A stretch of 64,000 bases of DNA from Auanema rhodensis (GCA_964057225.1 OZ059898.1:19011267-19075266), one strand, 5' to 3'; counted from the stretch's first letter, positions 1 to 12,286 are shown. Made by a program: numbers and translations. The notes: generated by a model not told the origin, from the letters alone.

Positions 1-38
1 GATTTGCGCTAGCTTAAAAATGCACCGAGATATCAACT

Positions 39-60
39 GATATAAGTTCACACTTATATC
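39..60. other. Inverted repeat 1 of the monomer: 9-bp stem, 4-nt loop
   Basis: GATATAAGT, then TCAC, then ACTTATATC: a perfect 9-bp inverted repeat that could form a short hairpin or bind a dimeric protein. It recurs in every monomer at positions 39-60. The common C49 to T change lies in the loop. The two common stem variants, T41 to A (monomers between 4916 and about 12286) and A58 to T (first seen at 28435), strike the same base pair from opposite sides. No monomer that I saw carries both. Function unknown. Confidence 0.8.
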
Positions 61-168
61 CTCGATTTTCACCCTGAAGAATTAATTTTTTCGTTGAAAA
101 ACATTGTCCATCGTGTTTGCCTTGAAAAAAGGAATCACAAAACATCTACTTTTTGCTAAATTATTTTG

Positions 169-187
169 AAATTTTTTGAAAAAATTT
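169..187. other. A/T-tract palindrome of the monomer
   Basis: AAATTTTTT, a central G, then AAAAAATTT: a 19-bp near-perfect dyad in each monomer. A second class of monomers reads TTTTTCGAAAAAA, moving the centre onto a CpG. A- and T-tracts of 5-6 bases close together usually give curved or stiff DNA, a common property of satellites. Low complexity makes some self-complementarity expected by chance, so function is inferred only weakly. Confidence 0.6.
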
Positions 188-210
188 TTGTCAAAATGTT
201 TTTGGAAGCA

Positions 211-238
211 ATGTTGAGTGTACATGGAAACTCAACAT
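211..238. other. Inverted repeat 2 of the monomer: 9-bp stem, 10-nt loop
   Basis: ATGTTGAGT, a 10-base spacer GTACATGGAA, then ACTCAACAT. The two arms are exact reverse complements. An overlapping alternative pairing also exists, AGTGTA with TACACT further out. The arms are almost invariant across the copies I read. The clearest local change is in the spacer (CATGGGAAC in monomers 5618, 6320, 10883 and 11585). One variant of the outer TACACT arm reads TACTCT (17090 and 20601). This is among the most conserved mixed-composition segments of the unit and a candidate protein-binding site. Confidence 0.8.
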
Positions 239-702
239 ACACTGATGCATCATTTTTCAAACGATCATAACTAATTTTTGTATTAACTGTTTCTCAATGT
301 AGTATAGTGCATTCGATGCGGATTTTTAAGCTGCGTCGATCTGTGTTATCAGATTTGCGCTAGCTTAAAAATGCACCGAGATATCAACTGATATAAGTTC
401 ACACTTATATCCTCGATTTTCACCCTGAAGAATTAATTTTTTCGTTGAAAAACATTGTCCATCGTGTTTGCCTTGAAAAAACGAATCTAAAAACATCTAC
501 TTTTTGCTAAATTATTTTGAAATTTTTCGAAAAAATTTTTGTCAAAATGTTTTTGGAAGCAATGTTGAGTGTACATGGAAACTCAACATACACTAATGCA
601 TCATTTTTCAAACGATCATAACTAATTTTTGTATTAAGCGTTTCTCAATGTAGTATAGTGCATTCGATGCGGATTTTTAAGCTGCGTCGATCTGTGTTAT
701 CA

Positions 703-1054
703 GATTTGCGCTAGCTTAAAAATGCACCGAGATATCAACTGATATAAGTTCACACTTATATCCTCGATTTTCACCCTGAAGAATTAATTTTTTCGTTGAA
801 AAACATTGTCCATCGTGTTTGCCTTGAAAAAAGGAATCACAAAACATCTACTTTTTGCTAAATTATTTTGAAATTTTTTGAAAAAATTTTTGTCAAAATG
901 TTTTTGGAAGCAATGTTGAGTGTACATGGAAACTCAACATACACTAATGCATCATTTTTCAAACGATCATAACCTATTTTTTGTATTAAGCGTTTCTCAA
1001 AGTAGTATAGTGCATTCGATGCGGATTTTTAAGCTGCGTCGATCTGTGTTATCA
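703..1054. repeat. 352-bp monomer (single-base insertion)
   Basis: The landmark spacing here is 352 bp. The extra base lies in the stretch AACCTATTTTTTG (about 971-983), where neighbours read AACTAATTTTTG. The change combines a substitution with a longer T-run, which fits slippage or a small complex mutation. I saw no other copy sharing it. Confidence 0.85.
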
Positions 1055-2107
1055 GATTTGCGCTAGCTTTAAAATGCACCGAGATATCAACTGATATAAG
1101 TTCACACTTATATCCTCGATTTTCACCCTGAAGAACTAATTTTTTCGTTGAAAAACATTGTCCATCGTGTTTGCCTTGAAACAAGGAATCTGAAAACATC
1201 TACTTTTTGCTAAATTATTTCGAAATTTTTCGAAAAAATTTTTGTCAAAATGTTTTTGGAAGCAATGTTGAGTGTACATGGAAACTCAACATACACTAAT
1301 GCATCATTTTTCAAACGATCATAACTAATTTTTGTATTAAGCGTTTCTCAATGTAGTATAGTGCATTCGATGCGGATTTTTAAGCTGCGTCGATCTGTGT
1401 TATCAGATTTGCGCTTGCTTAAAAATGCACCGAGATATCAACTGATATAAGTTCACACTTATATCCTCGATTTTCACCCTGAAGAATTAATTTTTTCGTT
1501 GAAAAACATTGTCCATCGTGTTTGCCTTGAAAAAAGGAATCACAAAACATCTACTTTTTGCTAAATTATTTTGAAATTTTTTGAAAAAATTTTTGTCAAA
1601 ATGTTTTTGGAAGCAATGTTGAGTGTACATGGAAACTCAACATACACTGATGCATCATTTTTCAAACGATCATAACTAATTTTTGTATTAAGCGTTTCTC
1701 AATGTAGTATAGTGCATTCGATGCGGATTTTTAAGCTGCGTCGATCTGTGTTATCAGATTTGCGCTAGCTTAAAAATGCACCGAGATATCAACTGATATA
1801 AGTTCACACTTATATCCTCGATTTTCACCCTGAAGAATTAATTTTTTCGTTGAATAACATTGTCCATCGTCTTTGCCTTGAAAAAAGGAATCACAAAACA
1901 TCTACTTTTTGCTAAATTATTTTGAAATTTTTCGAAAAAATTTTTGTCAAAATGTTTTTGGAAGCAATGTTGAGTGTACATGGAAACTCAACATACACTA
2001 ATGCATCATTTTTCAAACGATCATAACTAATTTTTGTATTAAGCGTTTCTCAAAGTAGTATAGTGCATTCGATGTGGATTTTTAAGCTGCGTCGATCTGT
2101 GTTATCA

Positions 2108-4213
2108 GATTTGCGCTAACTTAAAAATGCACCGAGATATCAACTGATATAAGTTCACACTTATATCCTCGATTTTCACCCTGAAGAATTAATTTTTTCG
2201 TTGAATAACATTGTCCATCGTCTTTGCCTTGAAAAAAGGAATCTAAAAACATCTACTTTTTGCTAAATTATTTTGAAATTTTTTGAAAAAATTTTTGTCA
2301 AAATGTTTTTGGAAGCAATGTTGAGTGTACATGGAAACTCAACATACACTAATGCATCATTTTTCAAACGATCATAACTAATTTTTGTATTAAGCGTTTC
2401 TCAAAGTAGTATAGTGCATTCGATGCGGATTTTTAAGCTGCGTCGATCTGTGTTATCAGATTTGCGCTAGCTTAAGAATGCACCGAGATATCAACTGATA
2501 TAAGTTCACACTTATATCCTCGATTTTCACCCTGAAGAACTAATTTTTTCGTTGAAAAACATTGTCCATCGTGTTTGCCTTGAAAAAAGGAATCTAAAAA
2601 CATCTACTTTTTGCTAAATTATTTCGAAATTTTTCGAAAAAATTTTTGTCAAAATGTTTTTGGAAGCAATGTTGAGTGTACATGGAAACTCAACATACAC
2701 TAATGCATCATTTTTCAAACGATCATAACTAATTTTTGTATTAAGCGTTTCTCAAAGTAGTATAGTGCATTCGATGCGGATTTTTAAGCTGCGTCGATCT
2801 GTGTTATCAGATTTGCGCTAGCTTTAAAATGCACCGAGATATCAACTGATATAAGTTCACACTTATATCCTCGATTTTCACCCTGAAGAACTAATTTTTT
2901 CGTTGAAAAACATTGTCCATCGTGTTTGCCTTGAAAAAAGGAATCTAAAAACATCTACTTTTTGCTAAATTATTTCGAAATTTTTCGAAAAAATTTTTGT
3001 CAAAATGTTTTTGGAAGCAATGTTGAGTGTACATGGAAACTCAACATACACTAATGCATCATTTTTCAAACGATCATAACTAATTTTTGTATTAAGCGTT
3101 TCTCAATGTAGTATAGTGCATTCGATGCGGATTTTTAAGCTGCGTCGATCTGTGTTATCAGATTTGCGCTAGCTTAAAAATGCACCGAGATATCAACTGA
3201 TATAAGTTCACACTTATATCCTCGATTTTCACCCTGAAGAATTAATTTTTTCGTTGAATAACATTGTCCATCGTCTTTGCCTTGAAAAAAGGAATCTAAA
3301 AACATCTTCTTTTTGCTAAATTATTTTGAAATTTTTTGAAAAAATTTTTGTCAAAATGTTTTTGGAAACAATGTTGAGTGTACATGGAAACTCAACATAC
3401 ACTAATGCATCATTTTTCAAACGATCATAACTAATTTTTGTATTAAGCGTTTCTCAAAGTAGTATAGTGCATTCGATGTGGATTTTTAAGCTGCGTCGAT
3501 CTGTGTTATCAGATTTGCGCTAACTTAAAAATGCACCGAGATATCAACTGATATAAGTTCACACTTATATCCTCGATTTTCACCCTGAAGAATTAATTTT
3601 TTCGTTGAATAACATTGTCCATCGTCTTTGCCTTGAAAAAAGGAATCTAAAAACATCTACTTTTTGCTAAATTATTTTGAAATTTTTTGAAAAAATTTTT
3701 GTCAAAATGTTTTTGGAAGCAATGTTGAGTGTACATGGAAACTCAACATACACTAATGCATCATTTTTCAAACGATCATAACTAATTTTTGTATTAAGCG
3801 TTTCTCAAAGTAGTATAGTGCATTCGATGCGGATTTTTAAGCTGCGTCGATCTGTGTTATCAGATTTGCGCTAGCTTAAAAATGCACCGAGATATCAACT
3901 GATATAAGTTCACACTTATATCCTCGATTTTCACCCTGAAGAATTAATTTTTTTGTTGAATAACATTGTCCATCGTCTTTGCCTTGAAAAAAGGAATCTA
4001 AAAACATCTACTTTTTGCTAAATTATTTTGAAATTTTTTGAAAAAATTTTTGTCAAAATGTTTTTGGAAGCAATGTTGAGTGTACATGGAAACTCAACAT
4101 ACACTAATGCATCATTTTTCAAACGATCATAACTAAATTTTGTATTAAGCGTTTCTCAAAGTAGTATAGTGCATTCGATGTGGATTTTTAAGCTGCGTCG
4201 ATCTGTGTTATCA
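2108..4213. repeat. Mixed domain with boundary-spanning variant pair
   Basis: Six 351-bp monomers. A linked pair occurs here: C319 to T (GATGTGG) at the end of one monomer, followed by G12 to A (GCTAACTT) at the start of the next. It is seen at 2075/2119, 3479/3523 and 4181/4225, and again at about 9095/9139. The pair always occurs together, so the inherited block crosses my arbitrary monomer boundary. The copies at 2459 and 2810 belong to another class (GAACTAA, TTGAAAAAC, CGTGTTTGCC, TTTCGAAATTTTTCG). Confidence 0.75.
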
Positions 4214-7200
4214 GATTTGCGCTAACTTAAAAATGCACCGAGATATCAACTGATATAAGTTCACACTTATATCCTCGATTTTCACCCTGAAGAATTAATT
4301 TTTTCGTTGAATAACATTGTCCATCGTCTTTGCCTTGAAAAAAGGAATCTAAAAACATCTACTTTTTGCTAAATTATTTTGAAATTTTTTGAAAAAATTT
4401 TTGTCAAAATGTTTTGGGAAGCAATGTTGAGTGTACATGGAAACTCAACATACACTAATGCATCATTTTTCAAACGATCATAACTAATTTTTGTATTAAG
4501 TGTTTCTCAAAGTAGTATAGTGCATTCGATGCGGATTTTTAAGCTGCGTCGATCTGTGTTATCAGATTTGCGCTAGCTTAAAAATGCACCGAGATATCAA
4601 CTGATATAAGTTCACACTTATATCCTCAATTTTCACCCTGAAGAATTAATTTTTTCGTTGAATAACATTGTCCATCGTCTTTGCCTTGAAAAAAGGAATC
4701 TAAAAACATCTTCTTTTTGCTAAATTATTTTGAAATTTTTTGAAAAAATTTTTGTCAAAATGTTTTTGGAAGCAATGTTGAGTGTACATGGAAACTCAAC
4801 ATACACTAATGCATCATTTTTCAAACGATCATAACTAATTTTTGTATTAAGCGTTTCTCAATGTGGTATAGTGCATTCGATGCGGATTTTTAAGCTGCGT
4901 CGATCTGTGTTATCAGATTTGCGCTAGCTTAAAAATGCACCGAGATATCAACTGAAATAAGTTCACACTTATATCCTCGATTTTCACCCTGAAGAATTGA
5001 TTTTTTTGTTGAATAACATTGTCCATCGTCTTTGCCTTGAAAAAAGGAATCTAAAAACATCTACTTTTTGCTAAATTATTTTGAAATTTTTTGAAAAAAT
5101 TTTTGTCAAAATGTTTTTGGAAGCAATGTTGAGTGTACATGGAAACTCAACATACACTAATGCATCATTTTTCAAACGATCATAACTAATTTTTGTATTA
5201 AGCGTTTCTCAAAGTAGTATAGTGCATTCGATGCGGATTTTTAAGCTGCGTCGATCTGTGCTATCAGATTTGCGCTAGCTTAAAAATGCACCGAGATATC
5301 AACTGAAATAAGTTCACACTTATATCCTCGATTTTCACCCTGAAGAATTAATTTTTTCGTTGAAAAACATTGTCCATCGTGTTTGCCTTGAAAAAAGGAA
5401 TCTAAAAACATCTACTTTTTGCTAAATTATTTTGAAATTTTTCGAAAAAATTTTTGTCAAAATGTTTTTGGAAGCAATGTTGAGTGTACATGGAAACTCA
5501 ACATACACTCATGCATCATTTTTCAAACGATCATAACTAATTTTTGTATTAAGCGTTTCTCAATGTAGTATAGTGCATTCGATGCGGATTTTTAAGCTGC
5601 GTCGATCTGTGTTATCAGATTTGCGCTAGCTTAAAAATGCACCGAGATATCAACTGATATAAGTTCACACTTATATCCTCGATTTTCACCCTGAAGAATT
5701 GATTTTTTTGTTGAATAACATTGTCCATCGTCTTTGCCTTGAAAAAAGGAATCTAAAAACATCTTCTTTTTGCTAAATTATTTTGAAATTTTTTGAAAAA
5801 ATTTTTGTCAAAATGTTTTTGGAAGCAATGTTGAGTGTACATGGGAACTCAACATACACTAATGCATCATTTTTCAAACGATCATAACTAATTTTTGTAT
5901 AAAGCGTTTCTCAATGTAGTATAGTGCATTCGATGCGGATTTTTAAGCTGCGTCGATCTGTGTTATCAGATTTGCGCTAGCTTAAAAATGCACCGAGATA
6001 TCAACTGAAATAAGTTCACACTTATATCCTCGATTTTCACCCTGAAGAATTAATTTTTTCGTTGAAAAACATTGTCCATCGTGTTTGCCTTGAAAAAAGG
6101 AATCTAAAAACATCTACTTTTTGCTAAATTATTTTGAAATTTTTCGAAAAAATATTTGTCAAAATGTTTTTGGAAGCAATGTTGAGTGTACATGGAAACT
6201 CAACATACACTAATGCATCATTTTTCAAACGATCATAACTAAATTTTGTATTAAGCGTTTCTCAATGTAGTATAGTGCATTCGATGCGGATTTTTAAGCT
6301 GCGTCGATCTGTGTTATCAGATTTGCGCTAGCTTAAAAATGCACCGAGATATCAACTGATATAAGTTCACACTTATATCCTCAATTTTCACCCTGAAGAA
6401 TTAATTTTTTTGTTGAATAACATTGTCCATCGTCTTTGCCTTGAAAAAAGGAATCTAAAAACATCTTCTTTTTGCTAAATTATTTTGAAATTTTTTGAAA
6501 AAATTTTTGTCAAAATGTTTTTGGAAGCAATGTTGAGTGTACATGGGAACTCAACATACACTAATGCATCATTTTTCAAACGATCATAACTAATTTTTGT
6601 ATAAAGCGTTTCTCAATGTAGTATAGTGCATTCGATGCGGATTTTTAAGCTGCGTCGATCTGTGTTATCAGATTTGCGCTAGCTTAAAAATGCACCGAGA
6701 TATCAACTGAAATAAGTTCACACTTATATCCTCGATTTTCACCCTGAAGAATTAATTTTTTCGTTGAAAAACATTGTCCATCGTGTTTGCCTTGAAAAAA
6801 GGAATCTAAAAACATCTACTTTTTGCTAAATTATTTTGAAATTTTTCGAAAAAATATTTGTCAAAATGTTTTTGGAAGCAATGTTGAGTGTACATGGAAA
6901 CTCAACATACACTAATGCATCATTTTTCAAACGATCATAACTAAATTTTGTATTAAGCGTTTTTCAATGTAGTATAGTGCATTCGATGCGGATTTTTAAG
7001 CTGCGTCGATCTGTGTTATCAGATTTGCGCTAGCTTAAAAATGCACCGAGATATCAACTGATATAAGTTCACACTTATATCCTCGATTTTCACCGTGAAG
7101 AATTAATTTTTTTGTTGAATAACATTGTCCATCGTCTTTGCCTTGAAAAAAGGAATCTAAAAACATCTACTTTTTGCTAAATTATTTTGAAATTTTTTGA

Positions 7201-7723
7201 AAAAATTTTTGTCAAAATGTTTTTGGAAGCAATGTTGAGTGTACATGGAAACTCAACATACACTAATGCATCATTTTTCAAACGATCATAACTAATTTTT
7301 GTATTAAGCGTTTCTCAAAGTAGTATAGTGCATTCGATGCGGATTTTTAAGCTGCGTCGATCTGTGTTATCAGATTTGCGCTAGCTTAAAAATGCACCGA
7401 GATATCAACTGATATAAGTTCACACTTATATCCTCGATTTTCACCGTGAAGAATTAATTTTTTTGTTGAATAACATTGTCCATCGTCTTTGCCTTGAAAA
7501 AAGGAATCTAAAAACATCTACTTTTTGCTAAATTATTTTGAAATTTTTTGAAAAAATTTTTGTCAAAATGTTTTTGGAAGCAATGTTGAGTGTACATGGA
7601 AACTCAACATACACTAATGCATCATTTTTCAAACGATCATAACTAATTTTTGTATTAAGCGTTTCTCAAAGTAGTATAGTGCATTCGATGCGGATTTTTA
7701 AGCTGCGTCGATCTGTGCTATCA
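4214..7723. repeat. Left copy of a large duplicated block (10 monomers)
   Basis: Monomer types run in this order: GTTTTGGGAAGC (4214), CCTCAATTT (4565), GAAATAAG (4916), CACTCATGC (5267), CATGGGAAC (5618), AATATTTG (5969), CATGGGAAC (6320), AATATTTG with GTTTTTCAATG (6671), then two CACCGTGAAG copies (7022, 7373). The same order returns from 9128, offset 4,914 bp (14 monomers) for the first markers and 5,265 bp (15 monomers) for the later ones. The change of offset means at least one monomer was gained inside the right copy. Confidence 0.8.
5618..7021. repeat. Dimeric repeat, 702 bp x 2
   Basis: Two monomer types alternate. One carries CATCTTCTTTT, CATGGGAAC and GTATAAAGCG (5618, 6320). The other carries GAAATAAG, AATATTTG and AACTAAATTTTG (5969, 6671). 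The second dimer differs slightly: CCTCAATTT rather than ATTGATTTT in its first unit, and GTTTTTCAATG in its last. The same dimer pair is found at 10883-12286. Confidence 0.8.
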
Positions 7724-9127
7724 GATTTGCGCTAGCTTAAAAATGCACCGAGATATCAACTGAAATAAGTTCACACTTATATCCTCGATTTTCACCCTGA
7801 AGAATTAATTTTTTCGTTGAAAAACATTGTCCATCGTGTTTGCCTTGAAAAAAGGAATCTAAAAACATCTACTTTTTGCTAAATTATTTTGAAATTTTTC
7901 GAAAAAATTTTTGTCAAAATGTTTTTGGAAGCAATGTTGAGTGTACATGGAAACTCAACATACACTCATGCATCATTTTTCAAACGATCATAACTAATTT
8001 TTGTATTAAGCGTTTCTCAATGTAGTATAGTGCATTCGATGCGGATTTTTAAGCTGCGTCGATCTGTGTTATCAGATTTGCGCTAGCTTAAAAATGCACC
8101 GAGATATCAACTGATATAAGTTCACACATATATCCTCGATTTTCACCCTGAAGAATTGATTTTTTTGTTGAATAACATTGTCCATCGTCTTTGCCTTGAA
8201 AAAAGGAATCTAAAAACATCTACTTTTTGCTAAATTATTTTGAAATTTTTTGAAAAAATTTTTGTCAAAATGTTTTTGGAAGCAATGTTGAGTGTACATG
8301 GAAACTCAACATACACTAATGCATCATTTTTCAAACGATCATAACTAATTTTTGTATTAAGCGTTTCTCAAAGTAGTATAGTGCATTCGATGCGGATTTT
8401 TAAGCTGCGTCGATCTGTGTTATCAGATTTGCGCTAGCTTAAAAATGCACCGAGATATCAACTGATATAAGTTCACACTTATATCCTCGATTTTCACCCT
8501 GAAGAATTAATTTTTTTGTTGAATAACATTGTCCATCGTCTTTGCCTTGAAAAAAGGAATCTAAAAACATCTACTTTTTGCTAAATTATTTTGAAATTTT
8601 TTGAAAAAATTTTTGTCAAAATGTTTTTGGAAGCAATGTTGAGTGTACATGGAAACTCAACATACACTAATGCATCATTTTTCAAACGATCATAACTAAA
8701 TTTTGTATTAAGCGTTTCTCAATGTAGTATAGTGCATTCGATGCGGATTTTTAAGCTGCGTCGATCTGTGTTATCAGATTTGCGCTAGCTTAAAAATGCA
8801 CCGAGATATCAACTGATATAAGTTCACACTTATATCCTCAATTTTCACCCTGAAGAATTAATTTTTTTGTTGAATAACATTGTCCATCGTCTTTGCCTTG
8901 AAAAAAGGAATCTAAAAACATCTACTTTTTGCTAAATTATTTTGAAATTTTTTGAAAAAATTTTTGTCAAAATGTTTTTGGAAGCAATGTTGAGTGTACA
9001 TGGAAACTCAACATACACTAATGCATCATTTTTCAAACGATCATAACTAAATTTTGTATTAAGCGTTTCTCAAAGTAGTATAGTGCATTCGATGTGGATT
9101 TTTAAGCTGCGTCGATCTGTGTTATCA
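7724..9127. repeat. Four monomers between the two copies of the large block
   Basis: 7724 is a GAAATAAG/CACTCATGC monomer like 5267 and 10181. 8075 has ATTGATTTTTTT and a private CACACATATATCC that breaks one stem pair of inverted repeat 1. 8426 and 8777 carry AACTAAATTTTG. 8777 ends with GATGTGG, which leads into the GCTAACTT monomer that opens the right copy of the block. Confidence 0.7.
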
Positions 9128-9478
9128 GATTTGCGCTAACTTAAAAATGCACCGAGATATCAACTGATATAAGTTCACACTTATATCCTCGATTTTCACC
9201 CTTAAGAATTAATTTTTTCGTTGAATAACATTGTCCATCGTCTTTGCCTTGAAAAAAGGAATCTAAAAACATCTACTTTTTGCTAAATTATTTTGAAATT
9301 TTTTGAAAAAATTTTTGTCAAAATGTTTTGGGAAGCAATGTTGAGTGTACATGGAAACTCAACATACACTAATGCATCATTTTTCAAACGATCATAACTA
9401 ATTTTTGTATTAAGTGTTTCTCAAAGTAGTATAGTGCATTCGATGCGGATTTTTAAGCTGCGTCGATCTGTGTTATCA

Positions 9479-10180
9479 GATTTGCGCTAGCTTAAAAATG
9501 CACCGAGATATCAACTGATATAAGTTCACACTTATATCCTCAATTTTCACCCTGAAGAATTAATTTTTTCGTTGAATAACATTGTCCATCGTCTTTGCCT
9601 TGAAAAAAGGAATCTAAAAACATCTTCTTTTTGCTAAATTATTTTGAAATTTTTTGAAAAAATTTTTGTCAAAATGTTTTTGGAAGCAATGTTGAGTGTA
9701 CATGGAAACTCAACATACACTAATGCATCATTTTTCAAACGATCATAACTAATTTTTGTATTAAGCGTTTCTCAATGTAGTATAATGCATTCGATGCGGA
9801 TTTTTAAGCTGCGTCGATCTGTGCTATCAGATTTGCGCTAGCTTAAAAATGCACCGAGATATCAACTGAAATAAGTTCACACTTATATCCTCGATTTTCA
9901 CCCTGAAGAATTAATTTTTTCGTTGAATAACATTGTCCATCGTCTTTGCCTTGAAAAAAGGAATCTAAAAACATCTTCTTTTTGCTAAATTATTTTGAAA
10001 TTTTTTGAAAAAATTTTTGTCAAAATGTTTTTGGAAGCAATGTTGAGTGTACATGGAAACTCAACATACACTAATGCATCATTTTTCAAACGATCATAAC
10101 TAATTTTTGTATTAAGCGTTTCTCAATGTAGTATAATGCATTCGATGCGGATTTTTAAGCTGCGTCGATCTGTGCTATCA
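9479..10180. repeat. Local monomer duplication with shared TATAATGC variant
   Basis: Monomers 9479 and 9830 share the rare G to A change giving TATAATGCATTC (near 9783 and 10134), the CATCTTCTTTT variant and the terminal GTGCTATCAG. Their 5' parts differ (GATATAAG with CCTCAATTT, versus GAAATAAG with CCTCGATTT). The second looks like a recombinant: start of one type, end of the other. This extra unit probably accounts for the 14-to-15 monomer offset change in the surrounding block. Confidence 0.7.
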
Positions 10181-10882
10181 GATTTGCGCTAGCTTAAAAA
10201 TGCACCGAGATATCAACTGAAATAAGTTCACACTTATATCCTCGATTTTCACCCTGAAGAATTAATTTTTTCGTTGAAAAACATTGTCCATCGTGTTTGC
10301 CTTGAAAAAAGGAATCTAAAAACATCTACTTTTTGCTAAATTATTTTGAAATTTTTCGAAAAAATTTTTGTCAAAATGTTTTTGGAAGCAATGTTGAGTG
10401 TACATGGAAACTCAACATACACTCATGCATCATTTTTCAAACGATCATAACTAATTTTTGTATTAAGCGTTTCTCAATGTAGTATAGTGCATTCGATGCG
10501 GATTTTTAAGCTGCGTCGATCTGTGTTATCAGATTTGCGCTAGCTTAAAAATGCACCGAGATATCAACTGATATAAGTTCACACTTATATCCTCGATTTT
10601 CACCCTGAAGAATTGATTTTTTTGTTGAATAACATTGTCCATCGTCTTTGCCTTGAAAAAAGGAATCTAAAAACATCTACTTTTTGCTAAATTATTTTGA
10701 AATTTTTTGAAAAAATTTTTGTCAAAATGTTTTTGGAAGCAATGTTGAGTGTACATGGAAACTCAACATACACTAATGCATCATTTTTCAAACGATCATA
10801 ACTAAATTTTGTATTAAGCGTTTCTCAATGTAGTATAGTGCATTCGATGCGGATTTTTAAGCTGCGTCGATCTGTGTTATCA

Positions 10883-12286
10883 GATTTGCGCTAGCTTAAA
10901 AATGCACCGAGATATCAACTGATATAAGTTCACACTTATATCCTCAATTTTCACCCTGAAGAATTAATTTTTTTGTTGAATAACATTGTCCATCGTCTTT
11001 GCCTTGAAAAAAGGAATCTAAAAACATCTTCTTTTTGCTAAATTATTTTGAAATTTTTTGAAAAAATTTTTGTCAAAATGTTTTTGGAAGCAATGTTGAG
11101 TGTACATGGGAACTCAACATACACTAATGCATCATTTTTCAAACGATCATAACTAATTTTTGTATAAAGCGTTTCTCAATGTAGTATAGTGCATTCGATG
11201 CGGATTTTTAAGCTGCGTCGATCTGTGTTATCAGATTTGCGCTAGCTTAAAAATGCACCGAGATATCAACTGAAATAAGTTCACACTTATATCCTCGATT
11301 TTCACCCTGAAGAATTAATTTTTTCGTTGAAAAACATTGTCCATCGTGTTTGCCTTGAAAAAAGGAATCTAAAAACATCTACTTTTTGCTAAATTATTTT
11401 GAAATTTTTCGAAAAAATATTTGTCAAAATGTTTTTGGAAGCAATGTTGAGTGTACATGGAAACTCAACATACACTAATGCATCATTTTTCAAACGATCA
11501 TAACTAAATTTTGTATTAAGCGTTTCTCAATGTAGTATAGTGCATTCGATGCGGATTTTTAAGCTGCGTCGATCTGTGTTATCAGATTTGCGCTAGCTTA
11601 AAAATGCACCGAGATATCAACTGATATAAGTTCACACTTATATCCTCAATTTTCACCCTGAAGAATTAATTTTTTTGTTGAATAACATTGTCCATCGTCT
11701 TTGCCTTGAAAAAAGGAATCTAAAAACATCTTCTTTTTGCTAAATTATTTTGAAATTTTTTGAAAAAATTTTTGTCAAAATGTTTTTGGAAGCAATGTTG
11801 AGTGTACATGGGAACTCAACATACACTAATGCATCATTTTTCAAACGATCATAACTAATTTTTGTATAAAGCGTTTCTCAATGTAGTATAGTGCATTCGA
11901 TGCGGATTTTTAAGCTGCGTCGATCTGTGTTATCAGATTTGCGCTAGCTTAAAAATGCACCGAGATATCAACTGAAATAAGTTCACACTTATATCCTCGA
12001 TTTTCACCCTGAAGAATTAATTTTTTCGTTGAAAAACATTGTCCATCGTGTTTGCCTTGAAAAAAGGAATCTAAAAACATCTACTTTTTGCTAAATTATT
12101 TTGAAATTTTTCGAAAAAATATTTGTCAAAATGTTTTTGGAAGCAATGTTGAGTGTACATGGAAACTCAACATACACTAATGCATCATTTTTCAAACGAT
12201 CATAACTAAATTTTGTATTAAGCGTTTTTCAATGTAGTATAGTGCATTCGATGCGGATTTTTAAGCTGCGTCGATCTGTGTTATCA
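10883..12286. repeat. Dimeric repeat, 702 bp x 2 (second location)
   Basis: Here CCTCAATTT/CATGGGAAC/GTATAAAGCG monomers (10883, 11585) alternate with GAAATAAG/AATATTTG/AACTAAATTTTG monomers (11234, 11936). The last carries GTTTTTCAATG, exactly as the last monomer of the dimers at 5618-7021 does. The two dimer pairs are 5,265 bp apart, 15 monomers. Confidence 0.8.

Larger units (their letters stand above)
1..351. repeat. Reference monomer (copy 1) used for internal numbering
   Basis: Landmarks by monomer position: HhaI GCGC at 6-9, NheI GCTAGC at 8-13, EcoRV GATATC at 29-34, a 9-bp hairpin at 39-60, poly-T/TTGAAAAA motifs from about 82 to 130, an A/T-tract palindrome at 169-187, a second 9-bp dyad at 211-238, NsiI ATGCAT at 245-250, and a CpG-richer 3' part (TTCGATGCGG, GCTGCGTCGATC) at about 312-340. 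Recurrent variable sites: T15 to G or A, T41 to A, C49 to T, A58 to T, T82 to C, C92 to T, A98 to T, G115 to C, A148 to T, the TTTTTTGAAA/TTTTTCGAAA choice near 177, T284 to A or G, and A/T in CAA(A/T)GTAG near 297. Copy 1 itself is atypical at its 3' end, with TATTAACTGTTTC where others read TATTAAGCGTTTC. The start point is a convention, since linked variants span the chosen boundary. Confidence 0.95.
1..2107. repeat. Left-edge monomer domain with private variants
   Basis: The first six monomers carry changes rare or absent further right: GAATCACAAA in place of GAATCTAAAA (monomers 1, 703, 1406 and 1757), CACTGATGC in place of CACTAATGC (monomers 1 and 1406), GAAACAAGG near 1190, and GCGCTTGCTT at 1411, which destroys the NheI site. 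CAC-type and CTA/CTG-type monomers alternate through the first five copies. This suggests a local variant neighbourhood with an older or separate homogenisation history. No gene is present. Confidence 0.7.

Noticed and set aside
91-107. CENP-B-box-like TTTCGTTGAAAAACATT in each monomer
   Set aside because: The TTCG and the central A of the CENP-B box core are present, but the essential CGGG half is absent, and a common variant changes TTCG to TTTG. The similarity is probably chance in AT-rich sequence.
306-321. Possible RNA polymerase III B-box-like ATTCGATGC
   Set aside because: One mismatch to the loose B-box pattern, and no correctly spaced A box or terminator arrangement upstream. The nearest A-box-like stretch overlaps it. 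Not a tRNA or SINE promoter on this evidence.
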